Positions 34,482 to 42,883 of a stretch of DNA of 64,000 nt are shown one piece after another. Under the pieces are notes generated by a model. That model worked only from the letters and a program-made list of their open reading frames with translations. It was not told the origin of the DNA and did no database searches. Position 1 is the stretch's first letter. The number at the start of each line of letters is the position of its first letter. Location: positions 68,693 through 132,692 of the forward strand of contig NZ_CDCE01000033.1 of the NCBI RefSeq assembly GCF_000819805.1, in the 5' to 3' direction. The translations under genes were made by a program, and so were the position numbers. The stretch is from Aeromonas diversa CDC 2478-85 (GTDB lineage Bacteria > Pseudomonadota > Gammaproteobacteria > Enterobacterales > Aeromonadaceae).

Positions 34482-35316
34482 TCGCCTGCTCACCTTCTCC
34501 TGCGTGGATGGGCCGGGTAATCGCCTGGTCCTCTTCCTGCAAGGGTGCAACTTTCGTTGCCCCTCCTGCCATAACCCCCACACCATAGGGGAGTGCGATC
34601 ACTGTGGCGACTGTCTGGCGGTGTGTCCGAGCGGGGCCCTGAGCCGGGTCGGGCAACGGGTGATCTGGGATGAGGCGCTCTGCACCCAGTGTGACGCCTG
34701 CCTCGACGTCTGCCCGCGCAGCGCCAGCCCCAAGGTCGGCGAGATGTCGGTCGAACAGGTGGTGGCCGTGGTGCGTCGTTATGCGCCTCTGCTCACCGGG
34801 ATCACCGTCTCGGGTGGGGAGGCGACCCTGAGGCTCCCCTTCCTGGTGGCGCTCTTTGGCGCCATCAAGGGGGAGGCGGATCTGGCTCACCTCACCTGTC
34901 TGGTCGATAGCAACGGCTTTCTGGCCGAGGCGGGTTGGCGGCGGCTGTTGCCCGTCTGCGATGGGGTCATGGTCGATCTCAAGGCGTGGAAGGAGTCGGT
35001 TCACCTCTCCCTGACCGGCCGCTCTCGCGGGCGGGTGCACGACTCACTGCGTCTGCTGGCCCGGGCCGGCAAGCTGGCCGAGGTGCGGCTGCTTCACATT
35101 CCCGGTCAGAGCGATCTGCTGGAGCACTGCGCCGAGCTGGCCAGCCTGTTGGCCGAGTTGGGGCCTGTGCCGGTGCGGATCAACGGCTTTCGCCGCCATG
35201 GGGTGCGTGGCGAGGCGCGGCTCTGGTCCAGCGCAACGCCGAGCGAACTGGCGCAGTTCGCCGACGCCTTGAGAGACAGAGGCTGTCGCTCCCCGATAGG
35301 CTTACCCGCCCTCTGA
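34456..35316 (+). CDS. yjjW: YjjW radical-SAM activase
   Basis: This 286-residue radical-SAM protein installs the glycyl radical on YjjI. The radical-SAM cluster motif is CNFRCPSC (C31, C35, C38). An inserted ferredoxin-like region carries two more Cys groups: C47/C50/C53/C57 (CDHCGDCLAVC) and C76/C79/C82/C86 (CTQCDACLDVC), each suited to a 4Fe-4S cluster. The SAM-binding strand ITVSGGEATL follows. Overlap with yjjI implies translational coupling. The pairing is as in E. coli. Confidence 0.9.
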   Translation: MSSLQASVSRLLTFSCVDGPGNRLVLFLQGCNFRCPSCHNPHTIGECDHCGDCLAVCPSGALSRVGQRVIWDEALCTQCDACLDVCPRSASPKVGEMSVEQVVAVVRRYAPLLTGITVSGGEATLRLPFLVALFGAIKGEADLAHLTCLVDSNGFLAEAGWRRLLPVCDGVMVDLKAWKESVHLSLTGRSRGRVHDSLRLLARAGKLAEVRLLHIPGQSDLLEHCAELASLLAELGPVPVRINGFRRHGVRGEARLWSSATPSELAQFADALRDRGCRSPIGLPAL

Positions 35317-35385
35317 TCCCCTGGTCATTGATTGAACCGCTATGCGGGGTTGTGTCACTGGACGACTCTGTTAGCGTGCCCCCCA

Positions 35386-36354
35386 TTACGCACCGCGACT
35401 GTGCTCGACCGCGGGCTTGCCCCGCATGGCTGGTCCCTGGAGTTCATTGGCCAGCTGCAACAGGCGCTGGCGGATCCAGCTCATGGCCGGATCCTGGCCG
35501 GCCGGGCCAAACCAGACCAAGGAGTGAGTGACCGCACCGTATTCGAAGGGGACAGGACGGCTTATCAGCCCCAGATGCGGGGCGCAGGCGTGGGCCCAGC
35601 CTTGCGAGCAGGTGAGGACGAGATCGCTGTGGCGACACAAGGCGGCGGCACTGCCAAAGTCGGGCAGGGTGGCGCCGATGCGACGCTGCACCTGCAACTG
35701 GGCCAGCTGCTGCTCGAAGAAGGGGGTGGCCAGCTCCTCGTCGCGGATGGCGATATGGCGCCAGCTCAGGTAGGCATCCAGGCTCCATGGCTGGCCGAGG
35801 GCCGGATGGTCCGGGCGCAGCAGGCAGATGAGGCGGTCCTCGCACAGGGTCTCCCACTCGAGGCCCGGGTGGCGGGGTTGGCTCTGGTCATGGGGCAGGA
35901 TCACGAAGTCGAGCCTGCCCTGGGCCAGCGCATCGAGGCCGCGCGCCTCCTTGCTCCAGACTTCGGGCTCGAGACCGGGCACCTCCTCCATCAGGCGCCC
36001 CAGCAGGGGGCTGCCCAACCAGGCCAGGGAGCTCTCGCGCAGGGCGATGCGAAGGCGGCCGCGCCAGCTGGCGGGGTTGAACTCCCCCTCACCGAGCAGG
36101 GCGTTGAGATCGACCAGCAGCCGGTGCAGGCTGGGGGCGAGACGCTCGGCAAAGGCGGTCGGGATCAGCTGGTTGCCCTGGCGATAGAGCAGCTGATCCC
36201 CCAGGGTCTCCCGTAGCTGCCCCAGCGTCTTGCTCACCGCCGAGGGGCTGGTGCACAGACGCTCGGCGGCCCGGGTGACGCTGCGGGTGTCGAGCAGCAT
36301 GTGCAGGGCCACCAGGTGGCGCACCCCGAGGCGCGAGAGGGCAATCAGATCCAT
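35386..36354 (-). CDS. LysR-family transcriptional regulator
   Basis: This 322-residue protein has an N-terminal winged helix-turn-helix (about 8-68, LVALHMLLDTRSVTRAAERL and SPSAVSKTLGQLRE) and a periplasmic-binding-like effector domain (about 95-300). Length and HTH style resemble the LeuO/YbeF/NodD branch. It is convergent with yjjW, which is the only nearby gene it might plausibly control. The target is unknown. Confidence 0.87.
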   Translation of the reverse strand: MDLIALSRLGVRHLVALHMLLDTRSVTRAAERLCTSPSAVSKTLGQLRETLGDQLLYRQGNQLIPTAFAERLAPSLHRLLVDLNALLGEGEFNPASWRGRLRIALRESSLAWLGSPLLGRLMEEVPGLEPEVWSKEARGLDALAQGRLDFVILPHDQSQPRHPGLEWETLCEDRLICLLRPDHPALGQPWSLDAYLSWRHIAIRDEELATPFFEQQLAQLQVQRRIGATLPDFGSAAALCRHSDLVLTCSQGWAHACAPHLGLISRPVPFEYGAVTHSLVWFGPAGQDPAMSWIRQRLLQLANELQGPAMRGKPAVEHSRGA

Positions 36355-36369
36355 GGTTTCTCCGAAAGC

Positions 36370-36393
36370 AAGACCCCGCCGAAGCGGGGTCTT
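36370..36393 (-). terminator. Terminator of tyrB
   Basis: A 10-bp stem AAGACCCCGC / GCGGGGTCTT with loop CGAA, immediately downstream of the tyrB stop on the minus strand. Confidence 0.75.
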
Positions 36394-36398
36394 TGGGC

Positions 36399-37592
36399 TT
36401 AGCTCAGTACGGCGGCGATGGCGTCCGCCACGTACTCGACGTTACGGCTGTTGAGCCCCGCCACGCACATGCGCCCTGAACGCACCAGGTAGACGGCGTG
36501 CTCTTCGCGCAGGCGATCCACCTGCTCGGGGGTGAGGCCCGTGTAGCTGAACATGCCGCGCTGACTGAGGAAATAGCCGAAGTCGCGCCCCGGTACCTTG
36601 GCGCTGAGCACGCTGTAGAGCTTCTCGCGCATCCCCTTGATGCGGGTACGCATCTCGGTCACCTCGTCCACCCAGAGGGCGTGCAGGTCGGGCTGGGTCA
36701 TCACGGCTGCGGTGATCTGGCCGCCGTGGGTGGGGGGGCTGGAGTAGTTGCGGCGCACGGTCGCCTTCATCTGGCCCAGCACGCGGGCGGCCTCGTCGCC
36801 GCTCTGGCAGACCACCGACAGGCCGCCGCAGCGTTCGCCGTAGAAGGAGAGGTTCTTGGAAAACGAGTTGCTGACGAAGAAGCTGACGCCGGCGTCGGCC
36901 ATGGTGCGAATGGCGTAGGCGTCCTCGTCCAGGCCGTCACCGAAGCCCTGGTAGGCGATGTCCATGAAGGGGATCAGGTTCTTCTCAACGACGAGGGTGA
37001 TGACCCGATCCCACTGGGCACGGGTCAAGTCTACCCCGGTCGGGTTGTGGCAGCAGGGGTGCAGCAGCACTATGCTGCGCGCCGGCAGGTCTTGCAGGCA
37101 GGCCAGCATGGCATCGAAGCGCACACCGCCGGTGGCCGCGTCGTAGTAGGGGTAATCGTGCACCTTGATGCCGGCGCCCTCGAACATGGCCTTGTGGTTG
37201 TCCCAGGTGGGATCGCTGACCCATACCTCGGATCCCGGGAAGTAGCGCTTGAGGAAATCGGCGCCGATCTTCAGGGCGCCGGAGCCACCTATGGTCTGAA
37301 TGGTGGCGATGCGGCCGGCCTTGACCGCCTCATGGTCGGCGCCGAACAGCAGCTGCTGTACGGCGCTGCGGTAGTTGGCGGCCCCTTCCATCGGCAGGTA
37401 GGGGCGCGGCGCCGGGGCGCTGGCACGTTGGGCCTCGGCCTGTTGTACCGAGGGGAGCAGGGGGATGCGCCCCTGCTCGTCATAGTAAAGGCCGATCCCG
37501 AGATTGACCTTCTGCTCGCGCGGGTCTTTGTGGAAGGTTTCGACCAGGGTCAGGATGGGATCGCCCGGGTAGGCGTCGACATGTTCAAACAT
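36399..37592 (-). CDS. tyrB: Aromatic amino acid aminotransferase
   Basis: This 397-residue enzyme has the same length as E. coli TyrB. It transfers the amino group in the last step of tyrosine and phenylalanine synthesis and also acts on aspartate. The PLP lysine is K246 in [14 protein letters not shown]. Other fold-type I landmarks include HPCCHNPTG and [10 protein letters not shown]. AspC is the main alternative; [32 protein letters not shown] and the N-terminus [16 protein letters not shown] all favour TyrB-like over AspC, though the two are hard to separate in this genus. No TyrR box was confirmed upstream. Confidence 0.88.
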   Translation of the reverse strand: MFEHVDAYPGDPILTLVETFHKDPREQKVNLGIGLYYDEQGRIPLLPSVQQAEAQRASAPAPRPYLPMEGAANYRSAVQQLLFGADHEAVKAGRIATIQTIGGSGALKIGADFLKRYFPGSEVWVSDPTWDNHKAMFEGAGIKVHDYPYYDAATGGVRFDAMLACLQDLPARSIVLLHPCCHNPTGVDLTRAQWDRVITLVVEKNLIPFMDIAYQGFGDGLDEDAYAIRTMADAGVSFFVSNSFSKNLSFYGERCGGLSVVCQSGDEAARVLGQMKATVRRNYSSPPTHGGQITAAVMTQPDLHALWVDEVTEMRTRIKGMREKLYSVLSAKVPGRDFGYFLSQRGMFSYTGLTPEQVDRLREEHAVYLVRSGRMCVAGLNSRNVEYVADAIAAVLS

Positions 37593-37754
37593 GGGGGGTC
37601 CTTGCTGTGGCTGTTCACTTCGCCGGCCTCCGGCCGGGGCTCACATCATGGCGCAATCCCGAAGCCGTCTCAAGTTTGGTGAGTCGCAGGGGATGCCGTT
37701 CACACTTTGTTGCCATAACAATCTGATCGCGTTGGAAAAAGGAGGCATAATTAC

Positions 37755-37835
37755 ATGATGCAATGGCCCTCGGAGAGCGCAGCCGCGCTCTCTCTTTTCC
37801 GGGCGAACAAGCCAGAGGTGATATTCCCCTTATGA
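37755..37835 (+). CDS. 26-codon leader ORF of the cellulose operon
   Basis: ATG ATG CAA opens a 26-residue peptide (MMQWPSESAAALSLFRANKP, then EVIFPL) whose TGA stop overlaps the bcsG ATG (ATGATG at 37832). The Shine-Dalgarno AAGGAGG ends 9 bases before the first ATG and is the best in this area. The ORF contains a perfect 8-bp hairpin and, near its 3' end, the GAGGTGAT that serves bcsG. No membrane segment or known family is apparent. A regulatory leader is more likely than a structural protein. Confidence that it is translated is moderate. Confidence 0.55.
   Translation: MMQWPSESAAALSLFRANKPEVIFPL
37773..37798 (+). promoter_or_regulatory. Perfect hairpin with U-rich tail inside the bcs leader ORF
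   Basis: GAGAGCGC-AGCC-GCGCTCTC is an 8-bp perfect stem followed by TCTTTT. It looks like an attenuator terminator that a translating ribosome would melt. It could instead be a 16-bp palindromic operator or a coincidence. Confidence 0.5.
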
Positions 37836-39466
37836 TGCGACACGCAATTTCTCCCTCTTCTCCCTGGCAGGAGTGGCAAGGACTGGGGGGATGGAACCTC
37901 TACTTTCTGGGCAAGTTGGCCCTGCTTTGGACCGGTTATCTCAACTTTCATCCCCTGCCCAATCTGGTCTTCGTCGCCTTTCTGCTGCTGCCGCTGCCAA
38001 GGCCCACCTGGCGACGGATACGCCACTGGGTAGCGCTGCCGCTCGGCTTTGCCCTGCTCTACCACGACACCTGGTTGCCCGGTATCGACAGCATCATGAG
38101 CCAGGGGGGGCAGGTGTTGTCGTTCTCGTTGGCATATTGGCTCGAGCTGATGAATCGCTTCATCAACTGGGAGATGGTGGGGGTCGGCTTCGTCATGCTG
38201 GTGGCCTATCTGTTTCTGGCCCAGTGGTTGCGCTTCACCCCCTGGATAGTGCTGGCGCTGGCATGGCTGTGGATGGCGCCCCAGCTCGATACGCTGCTCC
38301 CGGCCAGCAAGGTGGTGGCCAAGTCAGCCGAGACCGGCGCGCCTGCCGAGCAACAGGAGATAGAGCAGCAGATCGACGAGAGTGCGCCGCCCACCAACGA
38401 GAACCTCACCGCCTATCTCAACGACTTCTATGCCGAGGAGCAGGGGCGGCGGGTCAGCTTTCCGGCCAAGCTGCCGAGCGATGCGGCGCCCTTCGATGTG
38501 CTCATCATCAACATCTGCTCCCTCGCCTGGAGCGACGTGGAGGCGAGCGAGCTGACCACGCATCCGGTTTGGCGCCATTTCGACATCTTCTTCAACAACT
38601 TCAACTCGGCGACCTCCTACAGCGGGCCGGCCTCGATTCGTCTGCTGCGCGCCAGCTGTGGCCAGCCCAGCCACGAGGATCTCTATGTGGCCGCCCCCCG
38701 TCAGTGTCTGCTGATGGAGAACCTGGCCGCCCTCGGCTTCGAGCAGCAGGTGGCCATGGATCACTCGGGCGCCTTCGGTAACTACCTCAAGGGGCTGGGG
38801 GAGTATGTCGGTCTGCAGGTGACCCCCATGAGCACGGAGCGGCTGCCTCACGATCTGGCCTCGTTCGATGGTGAACCCGTCTATCGGGATGACGCCCTGT
38901 TCCGGCGCTGGCTGGATCGGCGCAGTGAGAGTCAGGCCAGGCGCAATGTGACCTTCTTCAACCTGATCGGTCTGCACGACGGTAACCGTTATGTCGCCAA
39001 CCGCCAGCCGGCCCCCTACAAGTCTCGGCTGCGAACCCAGCTCGATCAGCTGGATCGCTTCCTGAGTGAACTGGCCACGTCGGGACGCAGGGTCGCCGTG
39101 CTGGTGGTGCCGGAGCACGGTGCCGCCCTGGCCGGCGATCGCATGCAGATGTCGGGGCTGCGTGACATTCCCAGCCCCGCCATTACTCAGGTGCCGGCCG
39201 GGGTGGCGTTGATCGGTACCCGCGAGCCTCACCAGAAGACCCGCTATGTCGATGCGCCGAGCAGCTATCTGGCCATCTCGGAGCTGGTCTCCCGCCTGGT
39301 GGGAGGGAACTGGTTCGACAAGGAGCAGATCGACTGGACCGCCCTGCTGGATGGCCTGCCCGAGACCCCCTCGGTGGCGGAGAACCAGGGATCGATCGTG
39401 ATCCAGTATCAGGGTCAGTACTACATCAGACTCGGGAAGGGGGAGTGGGTCCCCTATCCCCGTTGA
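37832..39466 (+). CDS. bcsG: Cellulose phosphoethanolamine transferase BcsG
   Basis: This 544-residue inner-membrane protein has hydrophobic segments between about 22 and 150 (at least four) and a periplasmic alkaline-phosphatase-fold domain. It transfers phosphoethanolamine from phosphatidylethanolamine to cellulose. The catalytic pair is visible by alignment to E. coli C243/S278: C229 in INICSLAWSDVE and S264 in SATSYSGPAS, exactly 35 residues apart as in E. coli. GAGGTGAT gives a good Shine-Dalgarno. In E. coli bcsG sits in the divergent bcsEFG operon; here it heads the main operon. Confidence 0.9.
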   Translation: MMRHAISPSSPWQEWQGLGGWNLYFLGKLALLWTGYLNFHPLPNLVFVAFLLLPLPRPTWRRIRHWVALPLGFALLYHDTWLPGIDSIMSQGGQVLSFSLAYWLELMNRFINWEMVGVGFVMLVAYLFLAQWLRFTPWIVLALAWLWMAPQLDTLLPASKVVAKSAETGAPAEQQEIEQQIDESAPPTNENLTAYLNDFYAEEQGRRVSFPAKLPSDAAPFDVLIINICSLAWSDVEASELTTHPVWRHFDIFFNNFNSATSYSGPASIRLLRASCGQPSHEDLYVAAPRQCLLMENLAALGFEQQVAMDHSGAFGNYLKGLGEYVGLQVTPMSTERLPHDLASFDGEPVYRDDALFRRWLDRRSESQARRNVTFFNLIGLHDGNRYVANRQPAPYKSRLRTQLDQLDRFLSELATSGRRVAVLVVPEHGAALAGDRMQMSGLRDIPSPAITQVPAGVALIGTREPHQKTRYVDAPSSYLAISELVSRLVGGNWFDKEQIDWTALLDGLPETPSVAENQGSIVIQYQGQYYIRLGKGEWVPYPR

Positions 39467-39477
39467 GTGAGGAGCCC

Positions 39478-39666
39478 ATGAAGGAGAGCCCCCTCTCCCC
39501 CTTTGGCGTCAAGGTCGAGGGGGATCACATCACAGACATCGCCATCGTGCAGGAGTCTTTTGGGGTCTCACTGCACTATCACGATGTGGCGCAGGAGGAG
39601 CGGCTCGATGCCTTGCGGCGGCGCTACCCCTTGCTGGGAGAGCTGGATATGAGGAAGAAGCGGTGA
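39478..39666 (+). CDS. bcsR: Cellulose synthase regulator BcsR
   Basis: This 62-residue protein has exactly the E. coli BcsR length, with the C-terminal segment QEERLDALRRRYPLLGELDM matching the E. coli QREQLAAALKRWPLLAEFA pattern. BcsR binds BcsQ and the synthase regulatory complex. The start at 39478 is 11 bases after the bcsG stop, preceded by GAGGAG. Its stop overlaps the GTG start of bcsQ. Confidence 0.82.
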   Translation: MKESPLSPFGVKVEGDHITDIAIVQESFGVSLHYHDVAQEERLDALRRRYPLLGELDMRKKR

Positions 39667-40322
39667 TCACCATAGCCCTCAATGGCCTGCGCGGTGGGGT
39701 GGGAACCAGTGCGACCGTGGCCGGCATCGGTCATGCAGCCTGGCAGGCCGGGCGCCGCGTGTTGGCCCTGGGCCTGTGCCCGAATAACCAGCTGGCGCTG
39801 CATTTTGGCCTGTCCATCGATGCCGCCGGGTGGCGCGAGCTCGCCGATCCGGCCAGCCAGTGGCAACAGGCGTTGCACACCTGGCAACCCGGTCTGGATC
39901 TGCTGCCCCATGGTCAGGGGAGCGAGCCGGGCTCCCCGGCCTGGCTCTCGGCCATCTCGGGCTATGACCTGCTGCTGCTCGATCTGCCGGTGGGCGGCGT
40001 GGCGGCGGCGGATCGCCGGCTGACCCTGCTCCACGCCGACGCCAACTGCCACGTTCGGCTGTTTCAACACAAGGTGGCGGCGGGTGAGCGTCTGCTGGTG
40101 ACCCAGTTCGACAGCAGCCGGGCCCTGCAACAGGATCTGATGGAGTTATGGCGGCAGGGGAGCCTGCCCCTGCTCAACATGCGGTTGCACCGGGATGAGG
40201 CGATGGCCGAGGCGATGGCGCTCAAGCAGCCGGTGGGAGCGCATGCCCCGGACAGCCTGATCGCCCATGAGCTGGCGGCGCTGGCGCAGTGGTGCCTCGC
40301 CCCTGAGGGGCACCCGTGCTGA
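39663..40322 (+). CDS. bcsQ: Cellulose synthase MinD-like ATPase BcsQ
   Basis: This 219-residue SIMIBI-class NTPase starts with GTG. The deviant Walker A is NGLRGGVGTSATV, the same GGVGT form found in E. coli BcsQ. The strand YDLLLLDLPVGG is the Walker B region. BcsQ localises the synthase complex at the pole or regulates it with BcsR. It is somewhat shorter than the E. coli protein (250). It overlaps bcsR and bcsA by a few bases at each end. Confidence 0.85.
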   Translation: MITIALNGLRGGVGTSATVAGIGHAAWQAGRRVLALGLCPNNQLALHFGLSIDAAGWRELADPASQWQQALHTWQPGLDLLPHGQGSEPGSPAWLSAISGYDLLLLDLPVGGVAAADRRLTLLHADANCHVRLFQHKVAAGERLLVTQFDSSRALQQDLMELWRQGSLPLLNMRLHRDEAMAEAMALKQPVGAHAPDSLIAHELAALAQWCLAPEGHPC

Positions 40323-42883
40323 GGTTATTGCTCAGACCCCATGCCCTGCTCTGGTGCCGGCAACGTTACCGCCATGGGCGGGAGTGGGGGGCCTCTCGCA
40401 GCTGGAGCCTGCTGCTCACCCTGCTGGCGCTGCTCGCCTGGAGCCTGTTTCCGCTGGAGCGCCCCGGCTGGCAGTGGCTGCGCCGGCATCGGCACGCCCT
40501 CTTTCCCCAACTGGAGCGACCCCGCTCGGGCGATCCCCTGCGCGCCCTGATCCAGCTCTGCTGGCTGCTGGTGCGCCGGCCCGAGCCGATTCCCCTGCGC
40601 TGGCCCGAGGCCTGGCGGCGTAACTGGCAGCGGCTGACCGCAGAGCTGGGCCGGCGGCTGGCCCGCTTCGAGCGCAAGGGGGTCTCGGCGGCGGTGGGAG
40701 GGCCCAGGGTGGCCCGCTGGAAGGCGGGGCTCTTCTGTACGGTGGCCGGCCTGCTCAGCCTGCTCTGTATCACCCAGCCCTTCGATGCCCTGGCACAGCT
40801 GGTGTTCGTTGTGCTGCTGGCGAGCATGGCCCTGGTGCTGCGAGCCATCCCGGGTCGCTATCCCATGCTGATGCTGATGGTGCTCTCTCTCATCATCTCC
40901 TGCCGCTACATCTGGTGGCGCTATACCTCGACCCTGGACTGGCTCGATCCGGTCAGCCTGGGCTGCGGCCTGCTGCTGCTGTTTGCCGAGACCTATGCCT
41001 GGGTGGTGCTGTTGCTCGGCTACTGGCAGACCGCCTGGCCCCTGCACCGCCCGCCCGCGCCCTTGCCGCTCGATCAGAGGCTGTGGCCCTCGGTGGATCT
41101 GATGATCCCCACCTACAACGAGGATCTCGCCATCGTGAAGGGGACCGTCTACGGGGCGCTGGCGCTGGACTGGCCCAGGGATAAGCTCACCATCTGGCTG
41201 CTCGACGACGGGGATCGCCCTGCGTTTCGCGACTTCGCCGAGGAGGCGGGGATCCGTTATGTGGCTCGCCCCACCCACGAGCATGCCAAGGCGGGCAACA
41301 TCAACCACGCCCTCAAGCAGGCGCAAGGGGAGCTGGTGGCCATCTTCGACTGCGATCACCTGCCGACCCGCTCCTTCCTGCAGATGACGGTGGGGTGGTT
41401 CTTCAAGGACCCCTCCCTGGCTCTGGTGCAGACCCCGCACCACTTCTTCTCGGCCGACCCGTTCGAACGCAATCTGAGCCGCTTTCGCAAGATGCCCAAC
41501 GAGGGGGCGCTCTTCTACGGTCTCATTCAGGATGGCAACGATACCTGGGATGCCAGCTTCTTCTGCGGCTCCTGTGCCGTCATCAAGCGCTCGGCGCTGG
41601 ACCGGATCGGCGGCATCGCGGTGGAGACGGTCACCGAGGATGCCCACACCTCGCTGCGGCTGCATCGTCTCGGTTACACCTCGGCCTATATCCGTATCCC
41701 CCAGGCGGCGGGGCTGGCTACCGAGAGCCTGTCGGCCCACATAGGCCAGCGCATCCGTTGGGCGCGCGGCATGGTGCAGATCCTGCGCCTGGACAACCCC
41801 TTGTTTGGCAAGGGACTCAACCTGGGGCAACGGCTCTGTTACTTCAACGCCATGCTCCACTTCATGTCGGGGATCCCGCGCCTCATCTTCCTGACGGCGC
41901 CGCTGGCGTTCCTCATCTTGCACGCCTACATCATCTATGCGCCGGCCGGGGCCATCGCCCTCTACATGCTGCCGCACATCTTCCACAGTGCCCTCACCAA
42001 CTCCCGGCTGCAGGGCAAGGTGCGCCACTCCTTCTGGGGCGAGGTGTACGAGACGGTGCTGGCCTGGTATATCGCCCGCCCCACCACTGTGGCCCTGTTC
42101 GCCCCCCACAAGGGCAAGTTCAATGTGACCGCCAAAGGGGGGATGACCGACGAGGTCTATCTGGATCTGGAAGTCTCGCGCCCCTATCTGCTGCTGATGT
42201 TGCTCAATCTGTGTGGCCTCGGCTTTGGCATCTGGCGCATCGCCACCGGCCTGCCCGGCGAGATCCCGACCCTGATCCTCGGCATGCTCTGGGTGCTCTA
42301 CAACATGACCATACTGGGTGGTGCCCTGGCGGTGGCCTTCGAGTCGCGTCAGGTGCGGGCCAATCCCAGGGTCGAGATGGCGATGCCGGCGGCGATCCGA
42401 CTGGCGAGCGGGCACCTCTACCCCTGTGTCCTGAAAGACTATTCCAATGGTGGTGTCGGTCTGGAGCTGGATCGGGAACTGCCTCTGGACGGGCGTGAAA
42501 CGGTGTGGCTGCTGCTGCGCAACGGCCTGCGCGAGTCGCTCTTTGCCGCCCAGGTGCGACGGGTGATGGGACGCAAACTGGGGCTGGCGCTCGCCCCCAT
42601 GACCCGGGAGCAGCACATCGCCTTCATCCAGTGCACCTTTGCCCGTGCCGATACCTGGTCACTCTGGCAGGAGCGGCTCGGTCGGGATCGCCCCCTGCAC
42701 AGCCTGATCGACATCACCCGGCTCGGATGGAGCGCCTACTGGCGTCTGCTGCGTGGCAGCGTCCTGGCCCCCTTCTGCATCGCCAGCGAGAAGCTGACTC
42801 GTTGGCTGCTCTCCTTCTTACCCCGTCGCGTCTCACCGGATTTCCGGTCTCAGGCTCCGACCCTTGAAACAGTGAAAGGATGA
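40316..42883 (+). CDS. bcsA: Cellulose synthase catalytic subunit BcsA
   Basis: This 855-residue GT2 membrane synthase uses a GTG start inside bcsQ. Visible motifs: LLDDGDR (297-301), DCDH (D345, D347), TED (440-442) and QRIRW (478-482), which are the D,D,D,QxxRW set for UDP-glucose polymerisation. Around eight membrane helices are spread over residues 28-200 and 505-680. The cytoplasmic PilZ domain that senses cyclic di-GMP has RxxxR at R681-R685 and DYSNGG at 708-713. It forms the inner-membrane channel with BcsB. Confidence 0.95.
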   Translation: MLRLLLRPHALLWCRQRYRHGREWGASRSWSLLLTLLALLAWSLFPLERPGWQWLRRHRHALFPQLERPRSGDPLRALIQLCWLLVRRPEPIPLRWPEAWRRNWQRLTAELGRRLARFERKGVSAAVGGPRVARWKAGLFCTVAGLLSLLCITQPFDALAQLVFVVLLASMALVLRAIPGRYPMLMLMVLSLIISCRYIWWRYTSTLDWLDPVSLGCGLLLLFAETYAWVVLLLGYWQTAWPLHRPPAPLPLDQRLWPSVDLMIPTYNEDLAIVKGTVYGALALDWPRDKLTIWLLDDGDRPAFRDFAEEAGIRYVARPTHEHAKAGNINHALKQAQGELVAIFDCDHLPTRSFLQMTVGWFFKDPSLALVQTPHHFFSADPFERNLSRFRKMPNEGALFYGLIQDGNDTWDASFFCGSCAVIKRSALDRIGGIAVETVTEDAHTSLRLHRLGYTSAYIRIPQAAGLATESLSAHIGQRIRWARGMVQILRLDNPLFGKGLNLGQRLCYFNAMLHFMSGIPRLIFLTAPLAFLILHAYIIYAPAGAIALYMLPHIFHSALTNSRLQGKVRHSFWGEVYETVLAWYIARPTTVALFAPHKGKFNVTAKGGMTDEVYLDLEVSRPYLLLMLLNLCGLGFGIWRIATGLPGEIPTLILGMLWVLYNMTILGGALAVAFESRQVRANPRVEMAMPAAIRLASGHLYPCVLKDYSNGGVGLELDRELPLDGRETVWLLLRNGLRESLFAAQVRRVMGRKLGLALAPMTREQHIAFIQCTFARADTWSLWQERLGRDRPLHSLIDITRLGWSAYWRLLRGSVLAPFCIASEKLTRWLLSFLPRRVSPDFRSQAPTLETVKG

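Noticed and set aside
40325-42616. Long frame opposite bcsA
   Set aside because: Shadow of the synthase gene.
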